A stretch of 27,969 nucleotides of DNA, taken from assembly GCA_043767025.1 (NCBI GenBank), contig JAYUHK010000007.1, forward strand, positions 1 to 27,969, in the 5' to 3' direction. Under the pieces are notes generated by a model. That model worked only from the letters and a program-made list of their open reading frames with translations, was not told the origin of the DNA and searched no databases. Every line of letters begins with the position of its first letter. Within the stretch, counting starts at the first letter, position 1. Positions 20,126 through 27,832 of this stretch are shown piece by piece. This DNA is from JAYUHK01 sp043767025. GTDB taxonomy: Bacteria > Bacteroidota > Bacteroidia > Chitinophagales > Saprospiraceae. Made by a program: the position numbers and the translations under genes.

Positions 20126-20164
20126 TGCAATAGCCGAAACGCACGGCGCGCTTCGGCTATTGCA
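20126..20164. repeat. Perfect 13-bp hairpin between the OMP and GT genes
   Basis: TGCAATAGCCGAA (20126-20138) pairs perfectly with TTCGGCTATTGCA (20152-20164) around a 13-nt GC-rich loop. There is no T-run on either side (TTTACC follows on the minus strand), so it is not a textbook terminator. It may attenuate or stabilise the mRNA end between the two co-oriented genes. Confidence 0.7.
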
Positions 20165-20185
20165 GAGAAGTTTTTTACGTTTTCT

Positions 20186-21553
20186 TTACTTAAATTTTTG
20201 CTTATAAAACCACGAGTTGTCGTTGAGTGTGAAGCCGACGGTCATCTTTCCATAGGTACTTTGCAATTCGTTGGGGATACCTTGCTTGCCTATCTCGAAG
20301 CTCAGATTGACGAAAGAGGTCTGCTGGCGAGGGAGGACAATCGGTAATCCGAAGCCAAACGTGATGCCGTAATTGGTCAGTTGTTGGTTGGCATAGACGC
20401 GCGGGTCTTGGGTGTAAAAAGCCCCAAACCGATAATGGATACGTTTCAGGTAGCTGTTGTAGCTGATGTAGTCGGGCGTGTATTCGCCCCCGACGGAGGC
20501 GCGCCAGCCGTTTTTGAGTGTTTCGGGTTTTGCATCGTTGCGGTAGCCGCTCCAAGCACCAAAGGAATAGTTGGCTGCCAAGCGGAATTTATTGACGACT
20601 TCGTAGCCGATGCCCGCACTGATTTCAAACGGCAGTTTGCCATTGCCGCGCGCTTCGTTGGCTACCAAAATAGTGTCCGTGATGCTCAACCCTGTGCTGT
20701 TTGCTATATATTTGGTATTGACGCGTTTGTAGAGTTTGTCGCTATTGGTTCGGAACGAAGTAGCGGAGTTGCCGTGTACGCCGAAGGTGATTCGCTTGCC
20801 GTTGTTGACTATTTCGCCAGCGTCATTTTTTTTCTTAAAATTATGGTCGTAGAGTACTCCTGCGTTCCACGTCACGCCGCCGACGCTGGTGTTGTCCACC
20901 AAATTATCGAGGTAAGAATTGTCGAAATCGTTGAAATAGACATCGCGCTCGTTGGTTGATTTTCCAAAAAAATAACCCAAATTGGCTCCAAAAGCGAGGT
21001 CTTTGTATTTTACGCTGTTGCTCCACTGCACTTTGTAGGTGCCGCCTTTGCCGAAATACCTGTATGTGTAATTTCCTATGCCAGGCAGATAGTTGGTGGA
21101 TTGTACGTCGTAGCCGACGGTAGAAAAAGGAAGCAGGCTGAATCCCATTCCCCACGCATAGTTGGAGGGGCGGCGGCGATTGAGGATTTCGTTGATGGGG
21201 TTGGTGAGTGGAAATCCCAACGCCATGTAGCGGAGGTTGCCGCTCCAGACTTCGCCCGTCGTGTTGCCTTTTTTGAGTTGGGCGTATTTTCCGTACAAGC
21301 CTACCTCGAAAGCGGTACTTTTGAGGAAACTGAACGATGCTGGATTCTGCACGTTGAGATGAAATATATCGTGGTAAGTAGCGGACAGTCCGCCCATTGC
21401 TTCGGAGGCGGCGTTGTTTTGGTCGCTCAAATCCCCCAAACCGTACCTCGAATACGGCGAATTATCCTTCGGCGGATTGTTGTCCGATTGGGCATTGGCG
21501 ACTGCGCTGGCTGCCATGCAAAACATGATAATTTTTAAATTTTTCAAAAGCAT
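20186..21553 (-). CDS. Outer-membrane beta-barrel protein (FadL/OMPP1-like)
   Basis: A 455-residue exported protein. The signal peptide is residues 1-21 (MLLKNLKIIMFCMAASAVANA/QS). The mature part starts with NSPYSRYGLGDLSDQNNAASEAMGGLSATYHD, a segment common in Bacteroidota outer-membrane proteins resembling the OMPP1/FadL/TodX family. It continues with alternating aromatic beta-strands (for example FRLAANYSFGAWSGYR, YRFGAFYTQDPRVYA) and ends in aromatic-rich NDNSWFYKQKFK. It may move hydrophobic compounds or be structural; no substrate can be named. It starts 25 nt after the coaX stop, and a coaX-OMP pair is, to my recollection, common in the phylum. The chosen start gives the cleanest signal peptide. 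Confidence 0.85.
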   Translation of the reverse strand: MLLKNLKIIMFCMAASAVANAQSDNNPPKDNSPYSRYGLGDLSDQNNAASEAMGGLSATYHDIFHLNVQNPASFSFLKSTAFEVGLYGKYAQLKKGNTTGEVWSGNLRYMALGFPLTNPINEILNRRRPSNYAWGMGFSLLPFSTVGYDVQSTNYLPGIGNYTYRYFGKGGTYKVQWSNSVKYKDLAFGANLGYFFGKSTNERDVYFNDFDNSYLDNLVDNTSVGGVTWNAGVLYDHNFKKKNDAGEIVNNGKRITFGVHGNSATSFRTNSDKLYKRVNTKYIANSTGLSITDTILVANEARGNGKLPFEISAGIGYEVVNKFRLAANYSFGAWSGYRNDAKPETLKNGWRASVGGEYTPDYISYNSYLKRIHYRFGAFYTQDPRVYANQQLTNYGITFGFGLPIVLPRQQTSFVNLSFEIGKQGIPNELQSTYGKMTVGFTLNDNSWFYKQKFK

Positions 21554-21578
21554 TATTTTTTATTTTTATTTAATTTTT

Positions 21579-22307
21579 TTATTCGTTTCCTACCAATATT
21601 GCTCGCAGACCTTTCAGCACCAAATAAGGTTCTAAAAAAAGTGTTTCGCACTTGATTTGCGAAGCCAACAATGCTGCATCGCCGCCTGTGAGGACGACCT
21701 GAATATTTGGTCCAAATTTTGCTCGATAAGCTGCTACGAAACCTTCTATTTCGAGCGAAACGCCCAACTGCGCGCCTGTGCGCAAGGCTGTTTCGGTATC
21801 GTAGCCGACCAGCAAACCGTCTAATTCTTTGGGTTCGACGAGTGGTAATGCCGCCGTTTGTTCGTGCATGGCACGCAATCTCATCTTTATTCCGGGCGCG
21901 ATGCTGCCGCCGTGATAGTTATTTTTTTCGTCCAAAAAGTCGTAAGTCACACAAGTGCCAGCGTCTATGACCAAACAATTTTTGTTCGGAAAAAGTACGC
22001 TCGCTCCAGCTACGGCTGCCATTCTGTCGCGTCCCAACGTGTGTGGTGTGCGGTACAGGTTTCGGAAGGGCAACGGCGTGGCTGCTGTTAGTTCTGTGCA
22101 AGAATAATTTTCTTTCAAAAAAAATAGCAACTGCTTTTCAGCCGCACCGCTCGCCAACCAAGCAACTTTTTGGACACAAAAAGAGCGCAAATATAGTGCA
22201 ATATCTCCAAACTGCGAAGGCTGCCACTGCCTGAACTCCAACAATTTGTCGCCCTCGAAAACGCCCGTTTTCGTCCGCGTGTTGCCTATGTCAAAAATAA
22301 TAACCAA
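21579..22307 (-). CDS. coaX: Type III pantothenate kinase
   Basis: A 242-residue kinase of the ASKHA fold that phosphorylates pantothenate at the first step of coenzyme A synthesis. Family motifs are the phosphate-binding FDIGNTRTK (5-13), LGRDRMAAVAGA (the GxDR segment), LVIDAGTCVTYDFLD and GGSIAPGIKMRLRAMHEQTAALP, plus the late VVLTGGDAALL. Type III enzymes need a monovalent cation and are not inhibited by CoA. It lies 23 nt after the purH stop and 25 nt before the outer-membrane protein gene, so the three are very likely one transcript. The start ATG gives the usual short strand before the DIGNT motif. Confidence 0.95.
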   Translation of the reverse strand: MVIIFDIGNTRTKTGVFEGDKLLEFRQWQPSQFGDIALYLRSFCVQKVAWLASGAAEKQLLFFLKENYSCTELTAATPLPFRNLYRTPHTLGRDRMAAVAGASVLFPNKNCLVIDAGTCVTYDFLDEKNNYHGGSIAPGIKMRLRAMHEQTAALPLVEPKELDGLLVGYDTETALRTGAQLGVSLEIEGFVAAYRAKFGPNIQVVLTGGDAALLASQIKCETLFLEPYLVLKGLRAILVGNE

Positions 22308-22330
22308 ATTTTTTGATTTTTTTACTTACT

Positions 22331-23857
22331 CTAATGTTTGAAATGCCGCGTGCCAGTCATTACCATTGCCATTTGAAGTTGGTTGCAAACATCAATACTC
22401 TCTCGGTCTTTGACGGAGCCGCCGGGCTGCACTACTGCCGTAATGCCCGCTCCGTGCGCAATTTCTACGCAGTCCGGAAACGGAAAAAAAGCGTCGGAAG
22501 CCATCACCGCTCCTGCCAGACTGAACCCAAATTGCTCGGCTTTGGCTATCGCTTGGCGCAACGCATCTACGCGGGAGGTCTGTCCGCAGCCCATTCCGAT
22601 GAGTTGTTTATTTTTTACCAACGCGATTCCATTCGATTTTAGGTGCTTCACACAGCGCGACGCGAAGAGCAAATCCTCGACTTCGAGTGCCGAAGGTGCG
22701 TTTTTGGTTGCCACTTGGAGTTCTTCGGCGCGCTCGGTTTTGAGGTCGGTATCTTGCTCTACTACTCCGTTGAGCAGACTTTTGAAACTTCTTTTTCGTA
22801 CGAATAAGTCCTTGACAGTCAGCACGATGCGCTGTTTTTTGGAGGTCAAAAGCTCCAACGCTTCGGGCGAATAAGCGGGTGCGATGACGACTTCGTAAAA
22901 CAACTGATTGATTTCGGACGCTGTAGAAATATCAATCGGACGATTGGCAATCAGAATACCGCCGAAAGCCGACACAGGGTCGCAAGCCAATGCCGCCTGC
23001 CACGCTTCGAGCAGCGTCGGGCGCGTGGCGATGCCCGACGAATTGTTGTGTTTGAGGATAGCAAATGTAGGGTCTAAATCTTTAAAATCGTTCATCAATG
23101 TGACGGCAGCGTCAATGTCGAGCAGGTTGTTATAAGACATTTCTTTGCCGCCGTGTTTTTCAAACATAGCTTCAAAATTACCAAAAAAAGCACCTGATTG
23201 GTGTGGATTTTCGCCGTACCGCAGCAAATCTGTTTGGTGAATGCTGTGTTTGAAGCCCAATTCGGCATTTTGACGATTGAAATAATTGTAAATTGCGGTG
23301 TCGTAATGCGACGAAACTTTAAAAGCGCGCCGCGCCAGTTCTTGGCGTTCCTCCAAATGGCTTTCGCCCAATTTATTTTTTAGCAAATTCAATAAAAATT
23401 CATATTCATTTTTGGAAGGAATCACGACTACGTCGCGGAAGTTTTTTGCTGCTGCGCGGATAAGCGAAATGCCGCCGATGTCTATTTTTTCAATAATTTC
23501 CGCCTCGTCGGTTGTGTTGGCGACTGTTTCCTCGAATGGATACAAATCTACGACGACCAAGTCAATCTCGGGAATTTCGTGCTGCGAAAGCTGCTTCGCG
23601 TGGTCTGGCTCGCGCTTGGCGAGGATACCGCCGAAGATTTTTGGGTGCAACGTCTTTACGCGCCCGTCGAGAATAGATGGGTAAGAGGTCAAATTTTCGA
23701 CAGCGATGACTGGTATGCCGAGCGACTCTATGAACTGTTGGGTGCCGCCGGTGGAGTATATCGTGGTGCCGAGTGCGTGAAGTTGGCGCAAAATCGGCTC
23801 TAAATGGTCTTTGTAATAGACGGAAATGAGTGCGGATTTTATTTTTCTGCGTTCCAT
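22331..23857 (-). CDS. purH: Bifunctional AICAR formyltransferase / IMP cyclohydrolase
   Basis: A 508-residue enzyme for the last two steps of IMP synthesis. The N-terminal MGS-like cyclohydrolase domain (about 1-190) shows KSALISVYYKDHLEPI, GTTIYSTGGTQQFIE and TSYPSILDGRVKTLHPKIFGGIL. The transformylase domain has LRYGENPHQSGAFF, YNNLLDIDAA, the catalytic KH in AILKHNNSSG, CDPVSAFGGILI and the terminal SDAFFPFPD...VQPGGSVKDRESI...GTRHFKH. The start is the ATG at 23857. The frame is open 44 codons further upstream, but that part is AT-rich, unlike the family, and includes the predicted promoter (23882-23889). It heads the run purH-coaX-OMP. Its product IMP is the substrate of GuaB. Confidence 0.97.
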   Translation of the reverse strand: MERRKIKSALISVYYKDHLEPILRQLHALGTTIYSTGGTQQFIESLGIPVIAVENLTSYPSILDGRVKTLHPKIFGGILAKREPDHAKQLSQHEIPEIDLVVVDLYPFEETVANTTDEAEIIEKIDIGGISLIRAAAKNFRDVVVIPSKNEYEFLLNLLKNKLGESHLEERQELARRAFKVSSHYDTAIYNYFNRQNAELGFKHSIHQTDLLRYGENPHQSGAFFGNFEAMFEKHGGKEMSYNNLLDIDAAVTLMNDFKDLDPTFAILKHNNSSGIATRPTLLEAWQAALACDPVSAFGGILIANRPIDISTASEINQLFYEVVIAPAYSPEALELLTSKKQRIVLTVKDLFVRKRSFKSLLNGVVEQDTDLKTERAEELQVATKNAPSALEVEDLLFASRCVKHLKSNGIALVKNKQLIGMGCGQTSRVDALRQAIAKAEQFGFSLAGAVMASDAFFPFPDCVEIAHGAGITAVVQPGGSVKDRESIDVCNQLQMAMVMTGTRHFKH

Positions 23858-23881
23858 TTTTATTTTATTTATTTTTTGGGA

Positions 23882-23889
23882 CAAAAATA
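23882..23889 (-). promoter_or_regulatory. -7 box for purH
   Basis: The minus strand reads TATTTTTG, matching TAnnTTTG, 24 bp before the purH ATG at 23857, giving a leader of about 20 nt. No TTTG -33 element is seen in the T-rich DNA upstream. It supports the start at 23857. Confidence 0.45.
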
Positions 23890-23925
23890 ATTTGTCACAT
23901 TTTTTATTTTTTTTTGAAAAATTTA

Positions 23926-24555
23926 TTAAGGAATTTGAAGAATTTTGTGTGTTTGTAGGCTCAACTGCCACTGCGGATTTGCCAAGCAATAATCCAGAGT
24001 GAGCTTTGTGTTGAGGTCGCGCAGGGCGTTGTCCATAGGTTGCAAATAAAAAAAGTCAAAATTCCAATCTTGGTATTTTTCGGGTTCTGCGCCTGCTTGT
24101 GGAAAGACCAATTTGAGTTCGTTGCCTGTCGTCAAGACCAGTTCAGAGCCTGATTTTGGACTCACACACACCCAATCTATGCCTTTGGGGAGCGGCAAAG
24201 TACCGTTGGTTTCGATGCCGACTTCGAGTTTTTTTGCGTGAAAAGCTGCCACCATTTCGTCGTCTAATTGCAGCAACGGCTCGCCGCCTGTGCAGACTAC
24301 ATAAGGTTTTCCGCCCTTACCTTCCCAGAGCGAAGCCACTTTTTCTGCCAACTCAATGGCGGAATACTTACCGCCGTTTGAGCCGTCAGTACCCCAAAAA
24401 TCAGTGTCACAAAATTGACAAATTGCTTTCGAGCGGTCTTCTTCGCGCCCACTCCACAGGTTGCAGCCCGAAAAACGACAAAAAACAGCCGCTCGACCAC
24501 TTTGCGCACCTTCGCCCTGCAAAGTATAATAGATTTCCTTAACTTTGTAGCTCAT
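23926..24555 (-). CDS. queE: 7-carboxy-7-deazaguanine synthase
   Basis: A 209-residue radical-SAM enzyme converting 6-carboxytetrahydropterin to 7-carboxy-7-deazaguanine, the ring-forming step of queuosine/preQ0 synthesis. KVKEIYYTLQGEGAQSGR is the family N-terminus. The cluster-binding cysteines follow the long QueE pattern, C31-X14-C46-X2-C49 (SGCNLW...AICQFCDTDF). VVCTGGEPLLQLD is the SAM-binding GGEP motif, followed by IETNGTLPLPKGIDWVCVSPK. The start is the ATG at 24555: an in-frame ATG at 24573 would add six residues and lies upstream of the -7 box (24563-24570). The gene is divergent from the DUF2027-Smr gene, with only 35 bp between starts. No other que gene is nearby. Confidence 0.94.
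   Translation of the reverse strand: MSYKVKEIYYTLQGEGAQSGRAAVFCRFSGCNLWSGREEDRSKAICQFCDTDFWGTDGSNGGKYSAIELAEKVASLWEGKGGKPYVVCTGGEPLLQLDDEMVAAFHAKKLEVGIETNGTLPLPKGIDWVCVSPKSGSELVLTTGNELKLVFPQAGAEPEKYQDWNFDFFYLQPMDNALRDLNTKLTLDYCLANPQWQLSLQTHKILQIP
24540..24547 (+). promoter_or_regulatory. Possible -7 box for the DUF2027-Smr gene, inside queE
   Basis: TAACTTTG matches TAnnTTTG on the plus strand, 43 bp before the ATG at 24591, and lies within the first codons of queE on the other strand. If used, the two divergent transcripts overlap by roughly 10 nt or more. No good -33 element is seen. Confidence 0.35.
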
Positions 24556-24562
24556 AACGGCG

Positions 24563-24570
24563 CAAAAATA
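24563..24570 (-). promoter_or_regulatory. -7 box for queE
   Basis: The minus strand reads TATTTTTG, matching TAnnTTTG, with 7 nt between its end and the ATG at 24555. The leader would be only a few nucleotides. It favours the start at 24555 over 24573. Confidence 0.5.
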
Positions 24571-24590
24571 CAAAAAATAAATAAAAATTT

Positions 24591-25658
24591 ATGACCTTAT
24601 TTACTATTGGCAATAGAGTTCGCCTTCGCCACACGGGAGCGGAAGGCGTTGTGATGGCACATTCTGCCTTCGACGACATGGTGACGGTGCGGTTGGTGGA
24701 CGATAATTTGGAGATTCCAGTTTTTAGAGAGGACTTGGTGAGTCTTTCAGAGAATCTTACGGACAAAAAAAATGTCACAAAATCAACTATTTCTCCAATT
24801 ATTGCAGCTCCCGAGATTCGGACGGTCAAGGCACATTCGGAGAAAAAAATGCTGTCTTTCGTCTTTGAGCCAATCCACAATTCGCTCGGCGACACCGTGC
24901 TTTACTACAAGATTTTTATCCTCAACAGCACAGCGTTTGATTTTTTGTGTAAAATAAAGTTCATTAATCGAAGTCAAATTTTATTCGAGAAAGAAGAATT
25001 TTTAGACGCTGCCTCTGGTTGTTTTTTGGGAGAAATGTCTTACGATTTACTCAACGAACAGCCCGAAATAGAGGCTTCTTGCCAACTTATTGGGGACAGC
25101 AAGTCAGAAAAAGCACTTCAAAAAACACTTAAAATAAAAGCCAATACTTTTTTCAAAAATACAGTAGATTTGGACGAATTTCATGTTCCTGTGCAGCAGT
25201 TGGTATTGTTCGATAATTTCGTGCAACCCGAAAAAAAGGAAAACCCACAAGTCACCGAAACGGATTTGAAAACCTATACGCAGCAAAAAATCAGAGAGCA
25301 TCGCTCGCCTACGCCCTACTTTATGGAGTCAAAAAAAGTATATGTTGCCCGTCACGCTGTGCAGGAATTAGCTAATTTTAGTACGGAAATTGATTTACAC
25401 ATAGAAAATCTGACTTCGCAGCACGCCAAGATGAGCAACGGCGAAATCGTGCAGACGCAAATACAACATTTTGAACGTTTCTTGGACAAAGCGATTCGGC
25501 TCGGCGTGCCGCGCGTATTCATCATTCATGGATTGGGAAAAGGAAAATTGCGCGATTTGATAGCCAGCAGCTTGCTTCAAAATAGAAACGTAGTGACTTT
25601 CAAAAATGAATTTCACCCGCGTTATGGCTTCGGAGCGACCGAAGTAATATTCCAATAA
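24591..25658 (+). CDS. DUF2027 / Smr-domain protein
   Basis: A 355-residue protein. The N-terminus (1-50, GNRVRLRHTGAEGVVMAHSAFDDMVTVRLVDD) is a small SH3/KOW-like barrel. About 85-210 form the DUF2027 beta domain (LSFVFEPIHN...VLYYKIFILNSTAFDF...EMSYDLLNEQPEIEASCQLI). After a charged linker comes a C-terminal Smr domain (about 265-355) with EIDLHIENL (266-274) and the signature IIHGLGKGKLRDLI (311-324), ending YGFGATEVIF. Smr domains, as at the C-terminus of MutS2, bind or nick branched nucleic acids or act on RNA. The first motif has DLHI where MutS2-type Smr domains have DLHG; I believe this is usual in Bacteroidota relatives. The biological role is unknown. It is divergent from queE. Confidence 0.92.
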   Translation: MTLFTIGNRVRLRHTGAEGVVMAHSAFDDMVTVRLVDDNLEIPVFREDLVSLSENLTDKKNVTKSTISPIIAAPEIRTVKAHSEKKMLSFVFEPIHNSLGDTVLYYKIFILNSTAFDFLCKIKFINRSQILFEKEEFLDAASGCFLGEMSYDLLNEQPEIEASCQLIGDSKSEKALQKTLKIKANTFFKNTVDLDEFHVPVQQLVLFDNFVQPEKKENPQVTETDLKTYTQQKIREHRSPTPYFMESKKVYVARHAVQELANFSTEIDLHIENLTSQHAKMSNGEIVQTQIQHFERFLDKAIRLGVPRVFIIHGLGKGKLRDLIASSLLQNRNVVTFKNEFHPRYGFGATEVIFQ

Positions 25659-25746
25659 AAAAAATTGAAACTAAAATCGGAAGTTAAAATGCCAATTTGG
25701 CGACAAAAAAACAAGTACTTACAAACAAAAAATACATATTTTTTAC

Positions 25747-25754
25747 TATCTTTG
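25747..25754 (+). promoter_or_regulatory. -7 box touching the gyrB start
   Basis: TATCTTTG is a full TAnnTTTG match ending 4 nt before the ATG at 25759, so the transcript should start at or within a base or two of the start codon (leaderless). The -33 position holds no TTTG. Confidence 0.55.
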
Positions 25755-25758
25755 CACT

Positions 25759-27756
25759 ATGAAATCAGAAGAAGAATTAGAAGCCAAAATAGCGGAGGAT
25801 AACTATTTCGACGCACCTATGACCGGCACCTACGATGCCGAAAATATCCAAGCACTCGAAGGCTTGGAAGCCGTCCGGCTCCGCCCGGGAATGTATGTCG
25901 GCAGCACCGACACCAAAGGTCTGCACCACCTTGTCTATGAAGTCGTCGATAACTCTATTGACGAGCATTTGGCGGGACACTGTACCCACATCGAAACCAC
26001 TATCCACCCCGACAACTCAATAACGGTGTGCGACAACGGACGTGGAATCCCTACTGGAATGCACCAAAAGTTGCAAAAATCCGCCCTCGAAGTCGTAATG
26101 ACGGTGCTTCACGCAGGCGGAAAATTTGACAAAAATACTTACAAAGTATCGGGCGGTTTGCACGGCGTGGGCGTTTCTTGCGTCAATGCGTTGTCCATTT
26201 ATTTGAAAGCAGAAATCCATCGGGAGGGCAAAATGTTTGTCCAAGAATATTCCGAAGGAAAACCTCTGGCGGACGTAAAACAAATCGGCGTTTCGGACAA
26301 AACTGGTACTTACATTACCTTTCGCCCTGACTCGAAGATTTTTGAGTCGTTGGTCTATAAATACGAAACACTCGCCCACCGTATGCGCGAGCTGGCTTAT
26401 CTCAACAGCGGTCTGATACTCAAGCTGACCGACGAGCGCGAAACCAACGAAGACGGCTCTTTCAAGGAAGAAACATTCCTTTCGGAGGGCGGACTGATGG
26501 AGTTTGTAGAATACCTCGACGAGGGAAAAACCAAACTCACGGAGCGACCTATCCATGTGAAAGTCCGCGACGAAAACATTGAGGTCGAGGTAGCGATGCT
26601 TTACAACACAGGTTATTCCGAAAATATTTCTTCCTATGTCAATAATATCAATACGCGCGAGGGCGGTACTCACGTCAGTGGTTTTCGTCGTGCCGTGACT
26701 CGGGAGCTAAAAAAATATGGCGACGACAACGGTTTTTTCAAAAAACTAAAAGAAAGTATTTCAGCCGAAGACTTCCGCGAAGGGCTTACGGCGGTCGTGT
26801 CCGTCAAAGTGCCAGAGCCGCAATTCAAGGGGCAAACCAAAGGCGAGTTGGGCAATTCGGAAGTGACGGGCGTAGTGTCGCGCGTGTTTGGCGACGCACT
26901 GAAATATTATTTGGAAGAAAATCCGAACCAATCCAAGCGCATCGTAGAAAAAGTTATTTTGGCAGCCACCGCCCGTGCAGCTGCCCAGAAAGCACGCGAA
27001 ATGGTGCAGCGCAAAAACGTACTCACAGGAAGCGGTTTGCCGGGCAAACTTGCCGACTGCTCCTCCCGCGACCCAGTCCAGTCGGAGATTTTTTTGGTGG
27101 AAGGAGATTCGGCAGGCGGCACCGCCAAGCAAGGGCGCGACCGAATGTTTCAGGCTATTTTACCACTTCGTGGAAAAATCTTGAACGTCGAAAAAGCGTT
27201 GGAATACAAGATTTATGAGAACGAAGAAATCAAAAATATGTTCACCGCGCTCGGCGTGAGCATCGTCGAAAACGAAGGTGTGAGAGTGTTGAGCATCGAA
27301 AAATTACGCTACCACAAAATCGTCGTCATGTGCGATGCCGACATTGACGGCAGCCACATCGTGACGCTGATTCTGACTTTCTTTTTTCGCTATATGCGTC
27401 CGCTCGTCGAGCAAGGACACATTTATATCGCTGCGCCGCCACTTTACAGAGTCGGCAAAGGCAAGCAATTCCGCTACTGCTGGAACGAGGAGGAACGCAA
27501 AGAAGCAATCGCCAACTATTCGGGCGGCAAAGGCGACGACTCCGTAAAAACCCAACGATACAAGGGTTTGGGAGAAATGAACGCCGAGCAACTCTGGGAA
27601 ACCACGATGGACCCTACCACACGCATTTTGCGTCTGGTATCCATCGAAGATGCAAACGAATGTGACCGCACATTTTCGATGTTGATGGGCGACGAAGTGC
27701 CGCCGCGCCGCGCTTTCATCGAAGCCAACGCAAAGTACGCAAAGGTAGATGCGTAA
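25759..27756 (+). CDS. gyrB: DNA gyrase subunit B
   Basis: A 665-residue ATPase/TOPRIM subunit of gyrase, of the usual length for short GyrB. The GHKL ATPase has EVVDNSIDEH (61-70; general-base E61, Mg-ligand N65), VCDNGRGIP (90-98) and SGGLHGVGVS (131-140), with the QTK-loop lysine in FKGQTKGELGN (356-366). The TOPRIM domain has EGDSAGGTAKQGRDR (448-462) and CDADIDGSHI (525-534). The tail has QRYKGLGEMNAEQLWETTMD (599-618) and RRAFIEANAKYAKVDA. The wording of this tail fits GyrB rather than ParE. No gyrA or other replication gene is adjacent. The start at 25759 is supported by the -7 box just before it. Four 7-bp repeat units follow the stop. Confidence 0.97.
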   Translation: MKSEEELEAKIAEDNYFDAPMTGTYDAENIQALEGLEAVRLRPGMYVGSTDTKGLHHLVYEVVDNSIDEHLAGHCTHIETTIHPDNSITVCDNGRGIPTGMHQKLQKSALEVVMTVLHAGGKFDKNTYKVSGGLHGVGVSCVNALSIYLKAEIHREGKMFVQEYSEGKPLADVKQIGVSDKTGTYITFRPDSKIFESLVYKYETLAHRMRELAYLNSGLILKLTDERETNEDGSFKEETFLSEGGLMEFVEYLDEGKTKLTERPIHVKVRDENIEVEVAMLYNTGYSENISSYVNNINTREGGTHVSGFRRAVTRELKKYGDDNGFFKKLKESISAEDFREGLTAVVSVKVPEPQFKGQTKGELGNSEVTGVVSRVFGDALKYYLEENPNQSKRIVEKVILAATARAAAQKAREMVQRKNVLTGSGLPGKLADCSSRDPVQSEIFLVEGDSAGGTAKQGRDRMFQAILPLRGKILNVEKALEYKIYENEEIKNMFTALGVSIVENEGVRVLSIEKLRYHKIVVMCDADIDGSHIVTLILTFFFRYMRPLVEQGHIYIAAPPLYRVGKGKQFRYCWNEEERKEAIANYSGGKGDDSVKTQRYKGLGEMNAEQLWETTMDPTTRILRLVSIEDANECDRTFSMLMGDEVPPRRAFIEANAKYAKVDA

Positions 27757-27760
27757 GAAG

Positions 27761-27788
27761 TTTTTAGTTTTTAGTGATTAGTTTTTAG
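27761..27788 (+). repeat. Heptad array without a core, after gyrB
   Basis: Four 7-bp units (TTTTTAG, TTTTTAG, TGATTAG, TTTTTAG) begin 4 nt after the gyrB stop. They match the arrays beside the three 72-bp cores, but no core follows here. It may be a decayed or minimal copy of the same repeat. Confidence 0.7.
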
Positions 27789-27832
27789 TCGCATTCGTTA
27801 GTAGCGAAAAGCGGAATGTTAAGAAACTTATG

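Noticed and set aside
23858..23989. Upstream extension of purH by 44 codons
   Set aside because: The extension overlaps the 3' end of queE and contains the predicted promoter. PurH families start close to the KSALISVY strand.
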